A stretch of DNA of 64,000 bases from Pseudobdellovibrionaceae bacterium (GTDB lineage Bacteria > Bdellovibrionota > Bdellovibrionia > Bdellovibrionales > UBA1609). Of the stretch, positions 17,601-27,046 are shown one piece after another (positions within the stretch are counted from its first letter, which is position 1; every line of letters begins with the position of its first letter). The stretch is taken from NCBI GenBank assembly GCA_020635055.1, contig JACKAN010000001.1, forward strand, positions 124,001-188,000. The letters are read 5' to 3'. The translations under genes and the position numbers were made by a program. The notes beneath the pieces are model-generated. The model saw only the letters and a list, made by a program, of their open reading frames with translations, was not told the DNA's origin and ran no database searches.

Positions 17601-20047
17601 CTACTGGTGTTGGTGGTTGGTCTACATCTGGCTTTGGTCTATCTGGGTTTTCTACAACTGGTAGTGGTGTTTCTGGCAGCGCATCTTCTGGTTATGGAAT
17701 ACAAGGCAGTTCAATTACTTCCGTCTCTGGGTTTTACTCATCTGGTTCACCTGCTAATACAGCTCCGACATTAGTTTCCAAACAAAATGGAGCATCTACT
17801 GCTGACTTATTTCAAGTTCAAAATCAAACAGCTACTTCAATGTTTAATATTACTTCTTCGGGAAAAGTAGGAATAGGAAACTCTTCACCTGCAAGACTTT
17901 TAAACGTAGCAGGGCCAATAAGATTAGATCCAGCAGCCTTACCTGGAACACCAGGAGCTGGTGATATTGCCATCGATAGTGGAGCCAGTAATGCCCTTAA
18001 GTATTACAATGGAAGTTCATGGGTTGCAGTAGGTTCGGGTTCGGGTGATTTAGTTTCAACAAATAACTTAAGCGATCTATCCAATACGGCAACGGCTCGT
18101 ACAAATCTAGGTTTGGCAATTGGTACTAATGTTCAAGCTTACGATGCACAATTAACAGATGTGGCTGGCTTAGACCCCAGTACAACTTCTGGCTATTTAC
18201 TTGGCTCGGATGGCACAAATTTAATTATGCGCTCACCAGCCAATGCCCGCAGTGACTTAGGTTTAGGTACAGCGTCAACCAGTTCCAGTGGAGATTTCTT
18301 ACAAGTTACAAATAACTTAAGTGATGTAGGCAACGCAGGAACTGCTAGAACCAATTTAGGTTTGGCTATTGGTACCAATGTTCAAGCTTTTGATGCTCAA
18401 CTTACTGATATTGCAGGTCTGACTCCTACCACTGATAATTTTGTGAGTGGCGATGGTACTAATTTAGTGATGAAAACTCCATCACAGGCGCGCACGAGTT
18501 TGGGTTTAGGTACAGCAGCCCTATTATCTGAAGATTCAAATAATACTTTTACCAATGGGCAATTGGTGGCCTTTGATAGTGCAACAATGACATGCGCTGC
18601 TGGTGAATATTTAACCATTCAAGGACCTGGCCCCACATATTCTTACACTTGTGGAACACCATCTAGTAACGACAACACAAAATTACCTCTCGCGGGTGGA
18701 ACTATGACTGGGCCTTTAGTTAATAATTCAAACTCGGCTTCTACTGCCCTTGCCATAACTCAGTCCGGTGCTGGTTATGGAGCTACAATTATGGGTGGCA
18801 ATGTGGGTATTGGCACGAATAGCCCCACCGCGAAGTTAGAGATAGCAGGCAATGTAATGCTAAGTGGTCCGGCCGGTAACATCTACACTCCAAACAGCGC
18901 AGGCCTAGCTAAACAAATTAATATTCAACCAGGAAGTGGCGCACCGGGTGGGAGTTTGATACTGAGCGGTGGAAATGGCGCTTTGGCCGGTGGAGCGCCT
19001 GGGGTAGTTAATATAAACGGGGGTAACGCAATGAGCGGCAACCAGAACGGTGGAGATATCCTCATTAATGGTGGGGGAAAATCGGGCACGGGTCAGAATG
19101 GAAATATTATTTTGGGGAATACAAATGGCAACGTCGGCATAGGAACCACTTCTCCTTCGGCCGCATTAGAAGTTGTATCCATCTCAGGCGTTAAAGTTGG
19201 CACCGTATCAGTGTCTGTTGCTGGAAATATATTTTCTGGAACAGGAACCCAGTTTACCACCGATCTCACTGTTGGGTCTGTTTTTATAGCCGGGGGGCAA
19301 GCATTTACTGTAAATACCATCAATTCTGACACGAATTTGTGGTCAACGGAGCTGAGCACTGCGACGCTGACTAATGTTGCTTATTCAGGAGTCTCGGCAG
19401 TGCTAAAGGCTGAACCACTTTATGTCAATTCAACAAACGTCGGCATAGGTAACACCGCTCCAGCAAAACTGCTTCATGTAGGAAGTGCTTCAGTCGGTAC
19501 CGGCCTCGCAGTCGCAAATTTTCAAAACGTCGATGGAACTTGCACGATCACACCAGCTTCTTCTGGCTCTGGTATCGCTTGTTCTTCAGATGAAAGACTC
19601 AAAGAAAACTTCCAAAATGTAACAGGCTCTTTTGCTCTTGATCGTATTCTCCAACTTCAGGCTGTCACCTATAACTTCAAAACTTCTTCAACTGATAACC
19701 GTCGAACTGGTTACAAAGCTCAAGAAGTTCAAAAGGTTGCTCCTGAGTTTGTTCGTGAAAACGAAGATGGATTGTTGCAAGTCTACTACGATGCATTCAT
19801 CCCATGGATTACAGAGGCCATTAAAACGCTCCACAGTCGTATTACAGGTGTTGAAGGCCATCACTTAAGCCAAGACCAAAAAATCGATTCTCAGGCTCGT
19901 GAGATGGCTTCTGTGAAAGCTGATAACGCTGCCAAAGATAAGGCGATTGCTGAACTCAAAGCCAAAGCTCAAAAAGCTGAACAAGAAATCGCAGCGATCA
20001 AAGCTTACCTTTGCGCGAAAGATCCGAAAGCGGCTATCTGCAAATAA
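14696..20047 (+). CDS. Giant mosaic fibre with C-terminal S74 intramolecular chaperone
   Basis: 1783 residues; the long N-terminus places a signal peptide core (LIAFVIFFTLHSNVQAQ) at about residues 60-78, so an internal start is possible. After a beta-rich N-terminal domain the shaft is built of 60-70-residue phage-tail-fibre-like repeats (NNLSDLGNAGTARTNLGLA; VQAYDAQLTDVAGL; TSLGLGTAA) with interposed modules that recur almost identically. The end is a peptidase S74 domain: SSDERLKENF with the Ser/Lys catalytic residues, TGYKAQEVQKVAPEF, and a terminal coiled coil. S74 domains trimerise the fibre and cleave themselves off. This matches the mosaic adhesive trimer (MAT) proteins known from Bdellovibrio, used on the cell surface or in prey. 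Base composition rises in GC from about 18.9 kb on, suggesting module exchange. Confidence 0.85.
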   Translation: MNWMSVVSYIKISLVQVRSYLHMRCCSCDSKISNKMILFIPNTFIFSFKFLFKFNFLFSKLIAFVIFFTLHSNVQAQTPQGLTLQGTILDASDLPQEGASVSFVVQILSSDGNACLLYEESHVLNMTGSQGAFSLIVGTGTRSGVSYEDTNTLALAMDNTLGVQSSLTCGVGTTYDPAPGDSRDVLISFNDGSGVQTLTQNLLVQSVPYAFYADNTERLQGKSATDFIQVNTGTASLSQVNIENVFSTTNYPNLVDLLSVSPTEYVRTGSNGSASIPQITGDPGSGLAAGQIWYDDAANIVKYYDGTTVQSLSGSGSGDLVSTNNLSDLTNAGTARTNLGLAIGTNVQAYDAQLTDVAGLDPSTTSGYLLGSDGTNLIMRSPANARSDLGLGTAATSATGDFLQVANNLSDLGNAGTARTNLGLAIGTNVQAYDAQLTDIAGLTPTADNFVSGDGTNLVMKTPAQARTSLGLGTAALLSEDSDNTFADGQLVAFDSSTMTCAAGEYLTIQGPGPTYSYTCGTPSATDATKLPLAGGTMTGPLVNNSNSASTALAITQSGSGYGATIMGGNVGIGITSPARLLNVAGPIRLDPAALPGTPGAGDIAIDSGASNALKYYDGSSWITLGSGSGDLVSSNNLSDLSNAATARTNLGLAIGTNVQAYDAQLTDVASLTPTADNFVSGDGTNLVMKTPAQTRTSLGLGSAATSATGDFLQVVNNLSDLGNAGTARTNLGLAIGTNVQAYDAQLTDVAGLTPTADNFVSGDGTNLVMKTPAQARTSLGLGTAATSATGDFLQVANNLSDLGSAATARTNLGLGSAAILSEDSNNTFANGQLVAFDSSTMTCAAGEYLTIQGPGPTYSYTCGTPSATDATKLPLAGGTMTGPLVNNSNSASTALAITQSGAGYGATIMGGNVGIGSTTPGYRLEVPWISGDLVSTSYFGSSNSSNNQNAIKGESYSAIAVVGVSTSSTGVGGWSTSGFGLSGFSTTGSGVSGSASSGYGIQGSSITSVSGFYSSGSPANTAPTLVSKQNGASTADLFQVQNQTATSMFNITSSGKVGIGNSSPARLLNVAGPIRLDPAALPGTPGAGDIAIDSGASNALKYYNGSSWVAVGSGSGDLVSTNNLSDLSNTATARTNLGLAIGTNVQAYDAQLTDVAGLDPSTTSGYLLGSDGTNLIMRSPANARSDLGLGTASTSSSGDFLQVTNNLSDVGNAGTARTNLGLAIGTNVQAFDAQLTDIAGLTPTTDNFVSGDGTNLVMKTPSQARTSLGLGTAALLSEDSNNTFTNGQLVAFDSATMTCAAGEYLTIQGPGPTYSYTCGTPSSNDNTKLPLAGGTMTGPLVNNSNSASTALAITQSGAGYGATIMGGNVGIGTNSPTAKLEIAGNVMLSGPAGNIYTPNSAGLAKQINIQPGSGAPGGSLILSGGNGALAGGAPGVVNINGGNAMSGNQNGGDILINGGGKSGTGQNGNIILGNTNGNVGIGTTSPSAALEVVSISGVKVGTVSVSVAGNIFSGTGTQFTTDLTVGSVFIAGGQAFTVNTINSDTNLWSTELSTATLTNVAYSGVSAVLKAEPLYVNSTNVGIGNTAPAKLLHVGSASVGTGLAVANFQNVDGTCTITPASSGSGIACSSDERLKENFQNVTGSFALDRILQLQAVTYNFKTSSTDNRRTGYKAQEVQKVAPEFVRENEDGLLQVYYDAFIPWITEAIKTLHSRITGVEGHHLSQDQKIDSQAREMASVKADNAAKDKAIAELKAKAQKAEQEIAAIKAYLCAKDPKAAICK
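16162..18813 (+). repeat. Repeated ~250-bp module in the fibre gene (three copies)
   Basis: A module encoding LVAFDSSTMTCAAGEYLT, then GPGPTYSYTCGT, LPLAGGTMTGPLVNN and ends with GGNVGIG occurs three times at about 16162-16416, 17192-17446 and 18560-18813, with few differences. The two Cys per copy are conserved. A second module (PARLLNVAGPIRLDPAALPG) occurs twice at about 16424-16548 and 17884-18009. Such near-identical blocks favour recombination that changes fibre length. Confidence 0.85.
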
Positions 20048-20067
20048 AGGCACTTATCGTGCCTTTT
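20046..20067 (+). terminator. Rho-independent terminator after the fibre gene
   Basis: Perfect 8-bp stem AAAGGCAC/GTGCCTTT with a TTATC loop, overlapping the stop codon of the fibre gene and followed by one more T. Confidence 0.75.
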
Positions 20068-20223
20068 CCGCTGTCTGCTTCTTTTGACATCTGGGGTCCC
20101 ACCAAATCAGCTTCTGTCCGAAAATGGAAGAAAACGGGTTAAAATGGAGAATAGTAGGAAACATCCAACTCATAAGGTCTTCGATGTCAAAGTGTCTTCT
20201 AACACTTTGAAAGAATTCAAAAA

Positions 20224-21442
20224 ATGAATGCTTTCAAAGACCTAGAAAACTCGTTTCAAAAATCGAAAAAACTCATCGTGCCCAACGTCGGCATGACATA
20301 CCGAGGCGTAGCTGCCGCGGTTGCACCACCTGTGGCAGGTCAAGGGAAAATCTATTTTGATAATTTAGCCAACAAGTTTAAAGTTTCAGAAAACAATGGT
20401 GCATATGTAGATCTCGTTGGCGGGGGTTCCAGTCAATGGACAACCACAGGTTCCGATATCTACTACGATACGGGTAAAGTTGGCATTGGTGTCGCAACAA
20501 CACCTGGTGCAATTTTAGAAGTCAAAAGTGCAGGTACAGACAAAGATCATATTTTAATGACTGGAAATGCCTCGGGCGGCGCTACTATCCGTCGAGGAGC
20601 AGACACTGGAACTATCGAAATCTGGGGTGGTTCTACCTGGAATGATGGTGGTGGGGTATACATAAATGGTAATAACTCATCATATGCACCTGACCAAGGG
20701 AGTAAAAAGTAAATAACCTTAGGTGTAAATCCACCCTAAATTTGGTTTTTAACACAAGCAGGGGGATCAAAAGTTTTTTATGGAAGATGCCGGCAATGTC
20801 GGCCTAGAACTACCACCATTATAGGCGGCGCTCGATATTGTTTCGAGTAGTGCCATGAGTTCAATTATTGTCCCACGAGACTTACAGCTAATCGGACTAA
20901 CAACTCGTAAACGGTATGATCTCACATAACACAACATCTACTTTATTCGAGTTTTACTTCAAATGGTACAGAACTATACAAATCAAAATCGGATGAATGT
21001 TTAAAAACAAACGTAGTACCAGTCACCGAGGGCTTGATATCGTAAATCAACTCAATCCTGTTTTTTTATGATTGGGATCACAGTAATCCCAAAAGCAAGC
21101 AGTTTCGGAAGATAAACACCAAGTGGGTTTTATAGCTCAGGAAGTAGAAAAGTTTCACCGAAGCCGTTAATAAGGTAAAGACAGTTACCGTTCCCTTGAG
21201 TATGGAAAGATGGTTTCTGGTTGCCAGTGGCAATTAAAGAGTTATATAACAAATTCCAGGAATTAAAAGAAAGTTGAGGATCTTAACTGAGTGCGCAAAC
21301 AACAACCGTGAAATCGTCGCTAAGCAGTAAAAGCCCAAATTGAAGAAGACAATAACGCAAAGATTTGAACCAAAAACTCAAACAAGAAATACAGCACTAA
21401 AGCCTATCTGTGTGAAAAGACCACAAGCTACTTATGTAACTA
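20224..21442 (+). pseudogene. Decayed second fibre gene with S74 end
   Basis: The intact frame 20224-20712 (162 codons) begins MNAFKDLENSF and contains fibre motifs (GQGKIYFDNLANKFKVSENN, DTGKVGIGVATTPGA, LEVKSAG). Beyond it the S74 domain can still be read in shifting frames: KSDECLKTNVVPVTEGLD near 20990-21050, VGFIAQEVEKF near 21125-21160, YGKMVSG near 21200, and the C-terminal helix ending in KAYLCEKTTSYLCN near 21400-21442. Several frameshifts and stops separate these parts. The start lacks a signal peptide. It is a paralogue of the neighbouring MAT-like fibre, now inactive, perhaps a donor for recombination. Confidence 0.8.
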
Positions 21443-21540
21443 ACTTTATATACAAAATACAATTTGCTCTGGCTTGTTAGCTTAGAACAAATTAATAGAT
21501 ATGAATATTTCTGAATTTGATAAGCTGCAGGAGACAAAGT

Positions 21541-22039
21541 GAAGAAATTCTTTATTGATACATTGCATCACTTTGAGTCTTTTCGGTTTTGGCTGGATTT
21601 ACTGAACTATTGAGCCCCATATATTTTCTAAACTGTATCGGGCGTATAGAAGGTTTAGAAAGAGTCGAACCCAATTCTACACTTTTTTCAGGAAGTTCAC
21701 GCTCAACATCCAGAAGCAGCGATAAAATTTTGTTTTCTTTTGCTATCGCCATTCGCAATGTAAATGGCGATATTGTAACCGCTTCCACCGAAGATCGGAC
21801 AATGGGCGGTAGCTGTGTTGGTCAATGTGTACAGGCCAAAGTTTTCCCACGCACCCTTGATTTAGAAAAGCCGGAACATTTTTTGGTGCTCGTTTAAAAA
21901 ATCTTTCAGATTGTAATCCAAAAGATTGGCCAAAAAATCTACAACCTACACAGCCGGCACATTCTGAACAACCGGTTATACAAGAGCCTATCCAGCCTTC
22001 AAATTCTCTTTACATGAGAACTCAAATCATTATTAAATA
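21541..22039 (+). pseudogene. Possible decayed gene, frameshifted
   Basis: A GTG with AGGAG in front begins KKFFIDTLHHFESF and soon meets a stop. A second frame (about 21589-21880) reads ASTEDRTMGGSCVGQCVQA, then KVFPRTLDLEK, and a third continues AGTFFGARLKNLSDCNPKDW and ends QPSNSLYMRTQIIIK before TAA at about 22039. The pieces join into one sensible protein only with two frameshifts. I do not recognise the family. The opposite strand (21552-21788) also has an open frame, so the strand call is not certain. Confidence 0.35.
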
Positions 22040-22132
22040 ACGAGTCTGTTGAAGAGCAAATCAAATGATATTGAATCCTGTCGAGTGTAAAAAATGCTAT
22101 TTCTTCCGGTTTAAAAAAAATCGCATAATTTT

Positions 22133-22616
22133 TTATATAAAGAAACAGTTCTTGCCGCAGCCATCTGATGTAAGTATCGGGTTGATTCCGGGTCGATATT
22201 TGCTTCCTCGTCCTTTATATACCAATGAAACTTTATCATCACTATCGCTAGTAACGGAAATATGGAAGTCACGCAGTCCATAATACCAAGAATCTAAAAC
22301 ATAGGCACCATCAACATCTTTTTTCATATCTGAGCAAAAAACACGCTCACTTCTGTATTGGTCATCGATCCCGCTTCTTTGGCTTGCCACCCAGGCCCTG
22401 TGTCGTCACTGGGTCGGCCCCATCTTCGTCACTGCCCTTAGTATTTAAAAATTCTAATGAATAGCCCTCTAAAACAACTAACTTTGCATTGTATTCGTCC
22501 ACATAGCCCACTTTATTGCCTTTATACTCTAAAAAAACTTTTCCAGCATCAGGACAAGCTAAAGCCGTAGAACCAGCCACAAGTAACAATGTTAAAGAAA
22601 ATATAATTGATTTCAT
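22133..22616 (-). pseudogene. Small secreted protein gene split by a frameshift
   Basis: Two overlapping minus-strand frames form one protein. The first (22362-22616) has a signal peptide (IIFSLTLLLVAGSTALAC) and reads to GLGGKPKKRDR. The second (22133-22390) continues with DDQYRSERVFCSDMKKDVDG, DSWYYGLRDFHIS and ends CGKNCFFI. The overlap at 22362-22390 holds the shift. The joined ~155-residue product would be an exported protein with three or four cysteines. No family recognised. A sequencing error is possible. Confidence 0.6.
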
Positions 22617-22767
22617 AAAACCTCCCTTTTGATTGTATTTCTAAAATACTTAATCATTACTAGCTTATCAATTTCAATTGTCACCCCTCATCCAGAATCT
22701 TGGGCACAGTTATCTACTTGTAAATCATATTTAGCTTGAGGCTGAGCAGGGGAGGAATATTTGCAAT

Positions 22768-23875
22768 TTATTCAAACATTTTAGGAATTACATTAATAAG
22801 AAAGGGTATAACTTCGATAGTAATGAGAATAATAATTATTAATTCCAACCAATGGCTACGCTTAGTTTGAATTTCATTAATATTAATTTGACCAATATCA
22901 AGTATATTTCGCAGTTTCTTGTCTACATTAGATTGCCATTCTTTAGTTTTTAATCTGTCAATAGTTGTTCTAAAAACTCTGGCGTAAAAAAGATCTCCCA
23001 CTACCTTAAACGAATTTTCAATCTGTTCCACAACTTCACTAATTTCAATATACAATTGGGAGGCTTCATGATTAATGGTCGAATATTTTTTATTAAAAAT
23101 ACTCTGGCTAGAAGCCATGATTTCACGGTAAAGAGCGGATAGCTTCTTGTCTAAGACATGATCGTAGTAACGTAGCTCTAACAATTGCACATTGGCAAAT
23201 TCAATTACATCGCATATGTCTTTGGCATCCCCTTCAGACTTCACAAAAGCACTGTTCCAATCTATGACGACCAAATCATTTTGACTATACTGTAAAGTAT
23301 TGGCTTTAATAGGGGCTTTCATTTGATCGCTTAAAATTTGTTGCCCCTCTCCGGTCAATAACTGATAAAGAAAATCCCCGTCGGTAAGTTCTTTAATACT
23401 AGCATTATTTTTATGTGAACCCTTGTCGATATAAATAATGTATTCTTCGTAATTATCCCAAAGCTTAGATTTTTTTATAGCCGCTTCCAAATGATTCATT
23501 AAAAAGAAAGCCTTTTCTTTTGCAATTCTTTGCAGAACATCACTTTCGTTGAGCTGGGAATTCAGGTTTAAAATAGATTGAGCATTCATTTCGGGCAGTT
23601 GAATACGAAACGAAATAGAAAGTGCGCCAAAATTCCAAAGATTTGCCTTGATATTTGTTTTAAAATTATTGTCTTCAATGGATATAAATGAGTCTTCTAA
23701 GGAAAGGGTAAGAGGCACACTTTCAATAACAAATAACAGAGATTTACTGCCCTTACCTAATCGAAATTCTTGCGATTGCCCAACTTGATTTAGTAGAGAC
23801 TGAGCTTTTTAAGATTCCAATTTCGTGGCCAATATCAAATAAACGATAAACAATAACTTCTAAATTAAAACAAAT
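22768..23875 (-). pseudogene. RMD1/DUF155-like membrane protein gene with N-terminal frameshift
   Basis: The main frame (22768-23718 from a GTG) encodes 316 residues ending with a hydrophobic helix, LELIIIILITIEVIPF, and the preceding helical region SALYREIMASSQSIF ... TIDRLKTKEWQSNVD, which fit the RMD1/DUF155 family (soluble domain plus C-terminal membrane anchor). The frame stays open upstream to about 23813 (QEFRLGKGSKSLLFVIE) without a start codon. In another frame further upstream VYRLFDIGHEIGILK continues the protein. Removing one A from the five-A run at 23806-23810 joins the two. So the gene is broken near its start, or the assembly has an error there. Confidence 0.6.
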
Positions 23876-24362
23876 CCATCAGTATAAGTTATAAAATTTT
23901 AAATGACTTGGCTAGGAATTCCTGAAAACGCTAAAAAGACTTGCATAAAGGCCATCATTGGTATTTTTACTATGAAACAAAAAGTCCAATAACCAAAAAG
24001 CGCAGACTACCTCCAGGAAGAAATTCAAGGACAGGCTTTTATTGTTAGTCTAGGAAATTATGCGCGAAAAGGGTATTAGACACTTACCTGTTTTACCGAG
24101 CTAAGTTAAGGTGTACCGTCGATCGCGATCTAAATTTGCCATAGCTTTTAATGGGTGAATCCGCAAAAGAAAATGAAAGTTATAGATGTATGTACAACAG
24201 AAGTTTCATAAAGTCACACCCATGGCTAAAGTTTCTGAAGTGGGCAGCAGAAATGGCAGAAAAGAAAATGGAAGCAGCTGGAAGTTGTCGATGGCGAATC
24301 TTAGTGGTCTTGTTTACTTATCCATGCTCTAAAGGCACTGAGCGAAGCTTATATTTAAATTG
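23876..24362. other. 490-bp stretch without a recognisable gene
   Basis: An open frame crosses 24151-24350 on the plus strand, but it runs on into the antisense of the radical SAM gene and shows no family motif. A 36-codon ATG frame near 24220-24330 (MAKVSEVGSRNGRKE) is equally unassigned. I see no promoter, repeat or RNA that I can support. Confidence 0.4.
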
Positions 24363-25422
24363 TCACTGTTTTCGCATAGCGCCCCAGTTGCCGGGTTCAC
24401 TTTCAAAACTCCCTGGACAAAGTTTTACACAGCTAGGGCAGTTGCCATTATTTAAATTCCATTTTTTAAGTTCAAACCAGTCTCGAACTACGCTGAGTTT
24501 TACAATGGAAACAAAAGGTAGTGTCCCCCTCTTGATCGTGGACATTCCCCAAATAGACAAAACGCATGCCATTTTTCAAAGCAATTTCACGGGCCATTTG
24601 AAGAGTTGTGTGGGGAGTGTGGTTTTTTTCTGTCATTTTATATTCAGGATGAAAGCTAGAAAAGTGAAGGGGCACATCAGGGCCTAAATTTTCGACAATC
24701 CATTCTGTCATTTGATTTATTTCTTTTTCTGAATCATTTTCATTAGGTATTAATAGATTAGTAATTTCCAGCCAAAGCTGAGTTTCATTTTTCAAATATT
24801 TTAGTGTTTCTAAAACGGGTGCTAAACTTCCACCTACAATTTTTTTATAAAAGTCTTCAGTAAATGCCTTTAAATCTACATTGGCGGCATCCATATGTTT
24901 AAAAAAATCAGCACGGGCCTCTTCGGTTATATATCCAGCAGTAACAGCTACAGATTTTATATCTTTTTCTTTACATGCTATGGCGGTATCACGAGCGTAT
25001 TCATAAAAAATAACTGGATCATTGTAAGTGTAAGCCACAGACCGACAACCAGACATTTCAGCAGCATGAGCAATTTTCTCTGGTGAAGCCTGATCGCTTA
25101 ACGTCTGCATTTCTCGGGATTTACTAATATCCCAATTCTGACAAAACTTGCATGCCAGATTGCATCCAGCGGTTCCAAAAGAAAGCACAGGAGTTCCGGG
25201 TAAAAAGTGGTTCAATGGCTTTTTTTCAATAGGGTCAATGCAATATCCACTAGACAGGCCATAACTGGTTAACACAATTTTGTTGTTTTCATTTGAACGT
25301 ACATAACAAAACCCACGCTGTCCCGTTTTTAATTGGCAATTCCTTGGGCAGAGATCACATTGGACTCTCCCGTCAGGCAATTTATGCCAAAAATCCCCAA
25401 TAATGATATTGTCCAAATTCAA
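24363..25422 (-). pseudogene. AmmeMemoRadiSam-type radical SAM protein, C-terminal frameshift
   Basis: 316 residues read without interruption (24472-25422): N-terminal zinc-binding CDLCPRNCQL, the radical SAM cluster motif CNLACKFCQNW at about residue 95, and the strands typical of PflA-like activators through MRFVYLGNVHDQEGDTTFC. After CFHCKTQ the frame runs to a stop, while the proper end of the family (RDWFELKKWNLNN, GNCPSCVKLCPGSF, EPGNWGAMRK) is found in the next frame down to 24363. One missing or extra base near 24485-24510 explains this. The core enzyme is complete; the C-terminal Cys pair is detached. It is divergent from MEMO and AMMECR1, its usual partners. Function of this trio is not settled. 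Confidence 0.8.
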
Positions 25423-25567
25423 TTTAAACTCCTCAGCTCTAAAAAATGAATTTAACTAAATATAATCAGCTCTCATCCTAAGTTTCTGAAGCTAATGTAA
25501 TAATGTATCTTTTTTGTCTAAAGACAAGAGACTTGACCAATCTTCTTTTTATTATCATGTTTTATAT

Positions 25568-26359
25568 ATGGAAGAAAAAGTTAGAAAATCAGCAGTTGCC
25601 GGCAGTTTTTACCCTGCAGACCCTCAAAAATTAAAAAAAAGTGTTCATGCTTATATATCTTCTGCTGAAATAAAAAACCTGAATTCAAGGGCCTTTATCG
25701 TTCCCCATGCTGGTTTTGTTTACTCGGCCCCCATAGCGGGCAGTGCTTATAAAACAATCGAAAGAAACAACCAACAATTTAAAAGAATTGTATTGTTAGG
25801 CCCCTCTCACCGTGTAGCTTTTAAGGGAGTGGCCGTTCCAGAATCTAATAGTTTTGAAACACCATTGGGAAAAGTTAAAATAGATATCGAAAATAAAAAT
25901 AAAATAATTCATTTACCCTTTGTTACAGAATCCGATGTCCCACATCAACATGAACACTGCTTAGAAGTCCAATTGCCATTTATTCAAGAAGTACTGCCAG
26001 ATGTTGCAGTTCTTCCCATTGTTGTCGGCGATTGCGAACCACAGGCTATTTATGAATTGCTAAATTTAATTGCCAGTGATAATGACACTCTCGTTTTGGT
26101 CAGTTCAGATTTGAGCCATTATCATCCAGACAATGAAGCGAAAAAAATAGATTCCCATACAGCTTCAGATATAGAAAACTTTAATTATAATAATCTCAAC
26201 GGAGAAAAAGCCTGTGGTTATATAGCCATTCAAGGCTTGTTAAAGTTTGCTAAAGAAAACCAGTGGCAGTCCAAAGTTTTGGACCTGCGCAATTCTGGGG
26301 ACACAGCGGGTGATAAAAGCCGAGTTGTTGGTTATGGAGCCTTTGCTTTTTATGAATGA
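25568..26359 (+). CDS. MEMO-family protein (AmmeMemoRadiSam system protein B)
   Basis: 263 residues from the ATG at 25568 (MEEKVRKSAVAGSFYPADP, the family's usual start); the longer TTG start is unlikely. The fold is that of class III extradiol dioxygenases. Conserved metal-site and pocket residues are visible: His in VPHAGFVYS, SHRVAFKGVAVP, HQHEHCLEVQLPF, SSDLSHYHP, and Cys in KACGYIA. It overlaps AMMECR1 by 8 bp and faces the radical SAM gene, forming the complete three-gene set. The family's reaction is debated; in this context it probably takes part in a radical-SAM-dependent modification. Confidence 0.92.
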   Translation: MEEKVRKSAVAGSFYPADPQKLKKSVHAYISSAEIKNLNSRAFIVPHAGFVYSAPIAGSAYKTIERNNQQFKRIVLLGPSHRVAFKGVAVPESNSFETPLGKVKIDIENKNKIIHLPFVTESDVPHQHEHCLEVQLPFIQEVLPDVAVLPIVVGDCEPQAIYELLNLIASDNDTLVLVSSDLSHYHPDNEAKKIDSHTASDIENFNYNNLNGEKACGYIAIQGLLKFAKENQWQSKVLDLRNSGDTAGDKSRVVGYGAFAFYE

Positions 26360-26909
26360 ACTTAATAGGGAACAACAACAAATACTTCTCAAAGTTGCCA
26401 AAGACGCCATTGCCCATCGTTTTGACTCTAAAATATCACCTCATACCCACGACATTAAATACGATCAAGAGTTACACCAACAAGGTGCCTGTTTTGTAAC
26501 CTTAAAATATAAAAATCAACTTCGCGGCTGTATTGGCAGTTTAGAAGCACACAGGCCCTTAATAGAAGATGTTGTCGGCAATGCCATTTCCGCTGCTTTT
26601 TTTGACCCCCGATTTCCAGCATTAACAGAAGACGAGTGGCCAGAAGTTCAACTTAGCATTTCTGTTTTATCACCTAGAGAGCCAATTCAGGTTCAATCAG
26701 AACAAGAATTATTGCAAAACTTGCGACCGGGCGTAGATGGTTTATTTATATGTGCCGATTGGCGCAAAGCCACTTTTCTACCTTCCGTGTGGGAGGAGTT
26801 GCCAGAACCTCAAGCATTTTTACAGGCATTAAAAAGAAAAGCCGGGTTTGCCCTAGAAGAATGGCCGTCCAATATAGAAGTAGAGCGCTACACCTCTCAA
26901 AATTTTTAA
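26352..26909 (+). CDS. AMMECR1-domain protein (AmmeMemoRadiSam system protein A)
   Basis: 185 residues; the ATG at 26352 lies inside the end of MEMO (8-bp overlap), which indicates coupling. The hallmark LRGCIGSLEAHRPL is at about residues 60-73, followed by AAFFDPRFPALTEDEWPEVQLSISVL and GLFICADWRKATFLPSVWEELP, all typical of AMMECR1. Length is normal. The molecular function of the family is unknown; the conserved RGCIG motif is thought to be a functional site. Together with MEMO and the radical SAM gene it forms the known AmmeMemoRadiSam cluster. Confidence 0.92.
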   Translation: MNELNREQQQILLKVAKDAIAHRFDSKISPHTHDIKYDQELHQQGACFVTLKYKNQLRGCIGSLEAHRPLIEDVVGNAISAAFFDPRFPALTEDEWPEVQLSISVLSPREPIQVQSEQELLQNLRPGVDGLFICADWRKATFLPSVWEELPEPQAFLQALKRKAGFALEEWPSNIEVERYTSQNF

Positions 26910-27046
26910 TGGAAAATATAAAATTAATTTTTATATTTGTTTAAGAAATTATTTCAATATCTAAAACATAAATTACATTTTACTAAATAATATAGAGGAA
27001 AATCATAAAAGCCACCTTATAGTCCTTACAAGACTAAGGGGTTTTA

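Noticed and set aside
15796..18618. Several long minus-strand open frames inside the fibre gene
   Set aside because: They repeat with the modules of the fibre, have low-complexity translations and no start context; they are shadows of the repetitive sense strand.
21552..21788. Minus-strand 78-codon frame as a real gene
   Set aside because: It reads tolerably but the plus strand gives longer joined fragments with a ribosome-binding site and a proper end; left as an uncertainty in the plus-strand relic entry.
24151..24687. 178-codon plus-strand frame
   Set aside because: Most of it is antisense to the radical SAM gene, and the translation shows no family motif.
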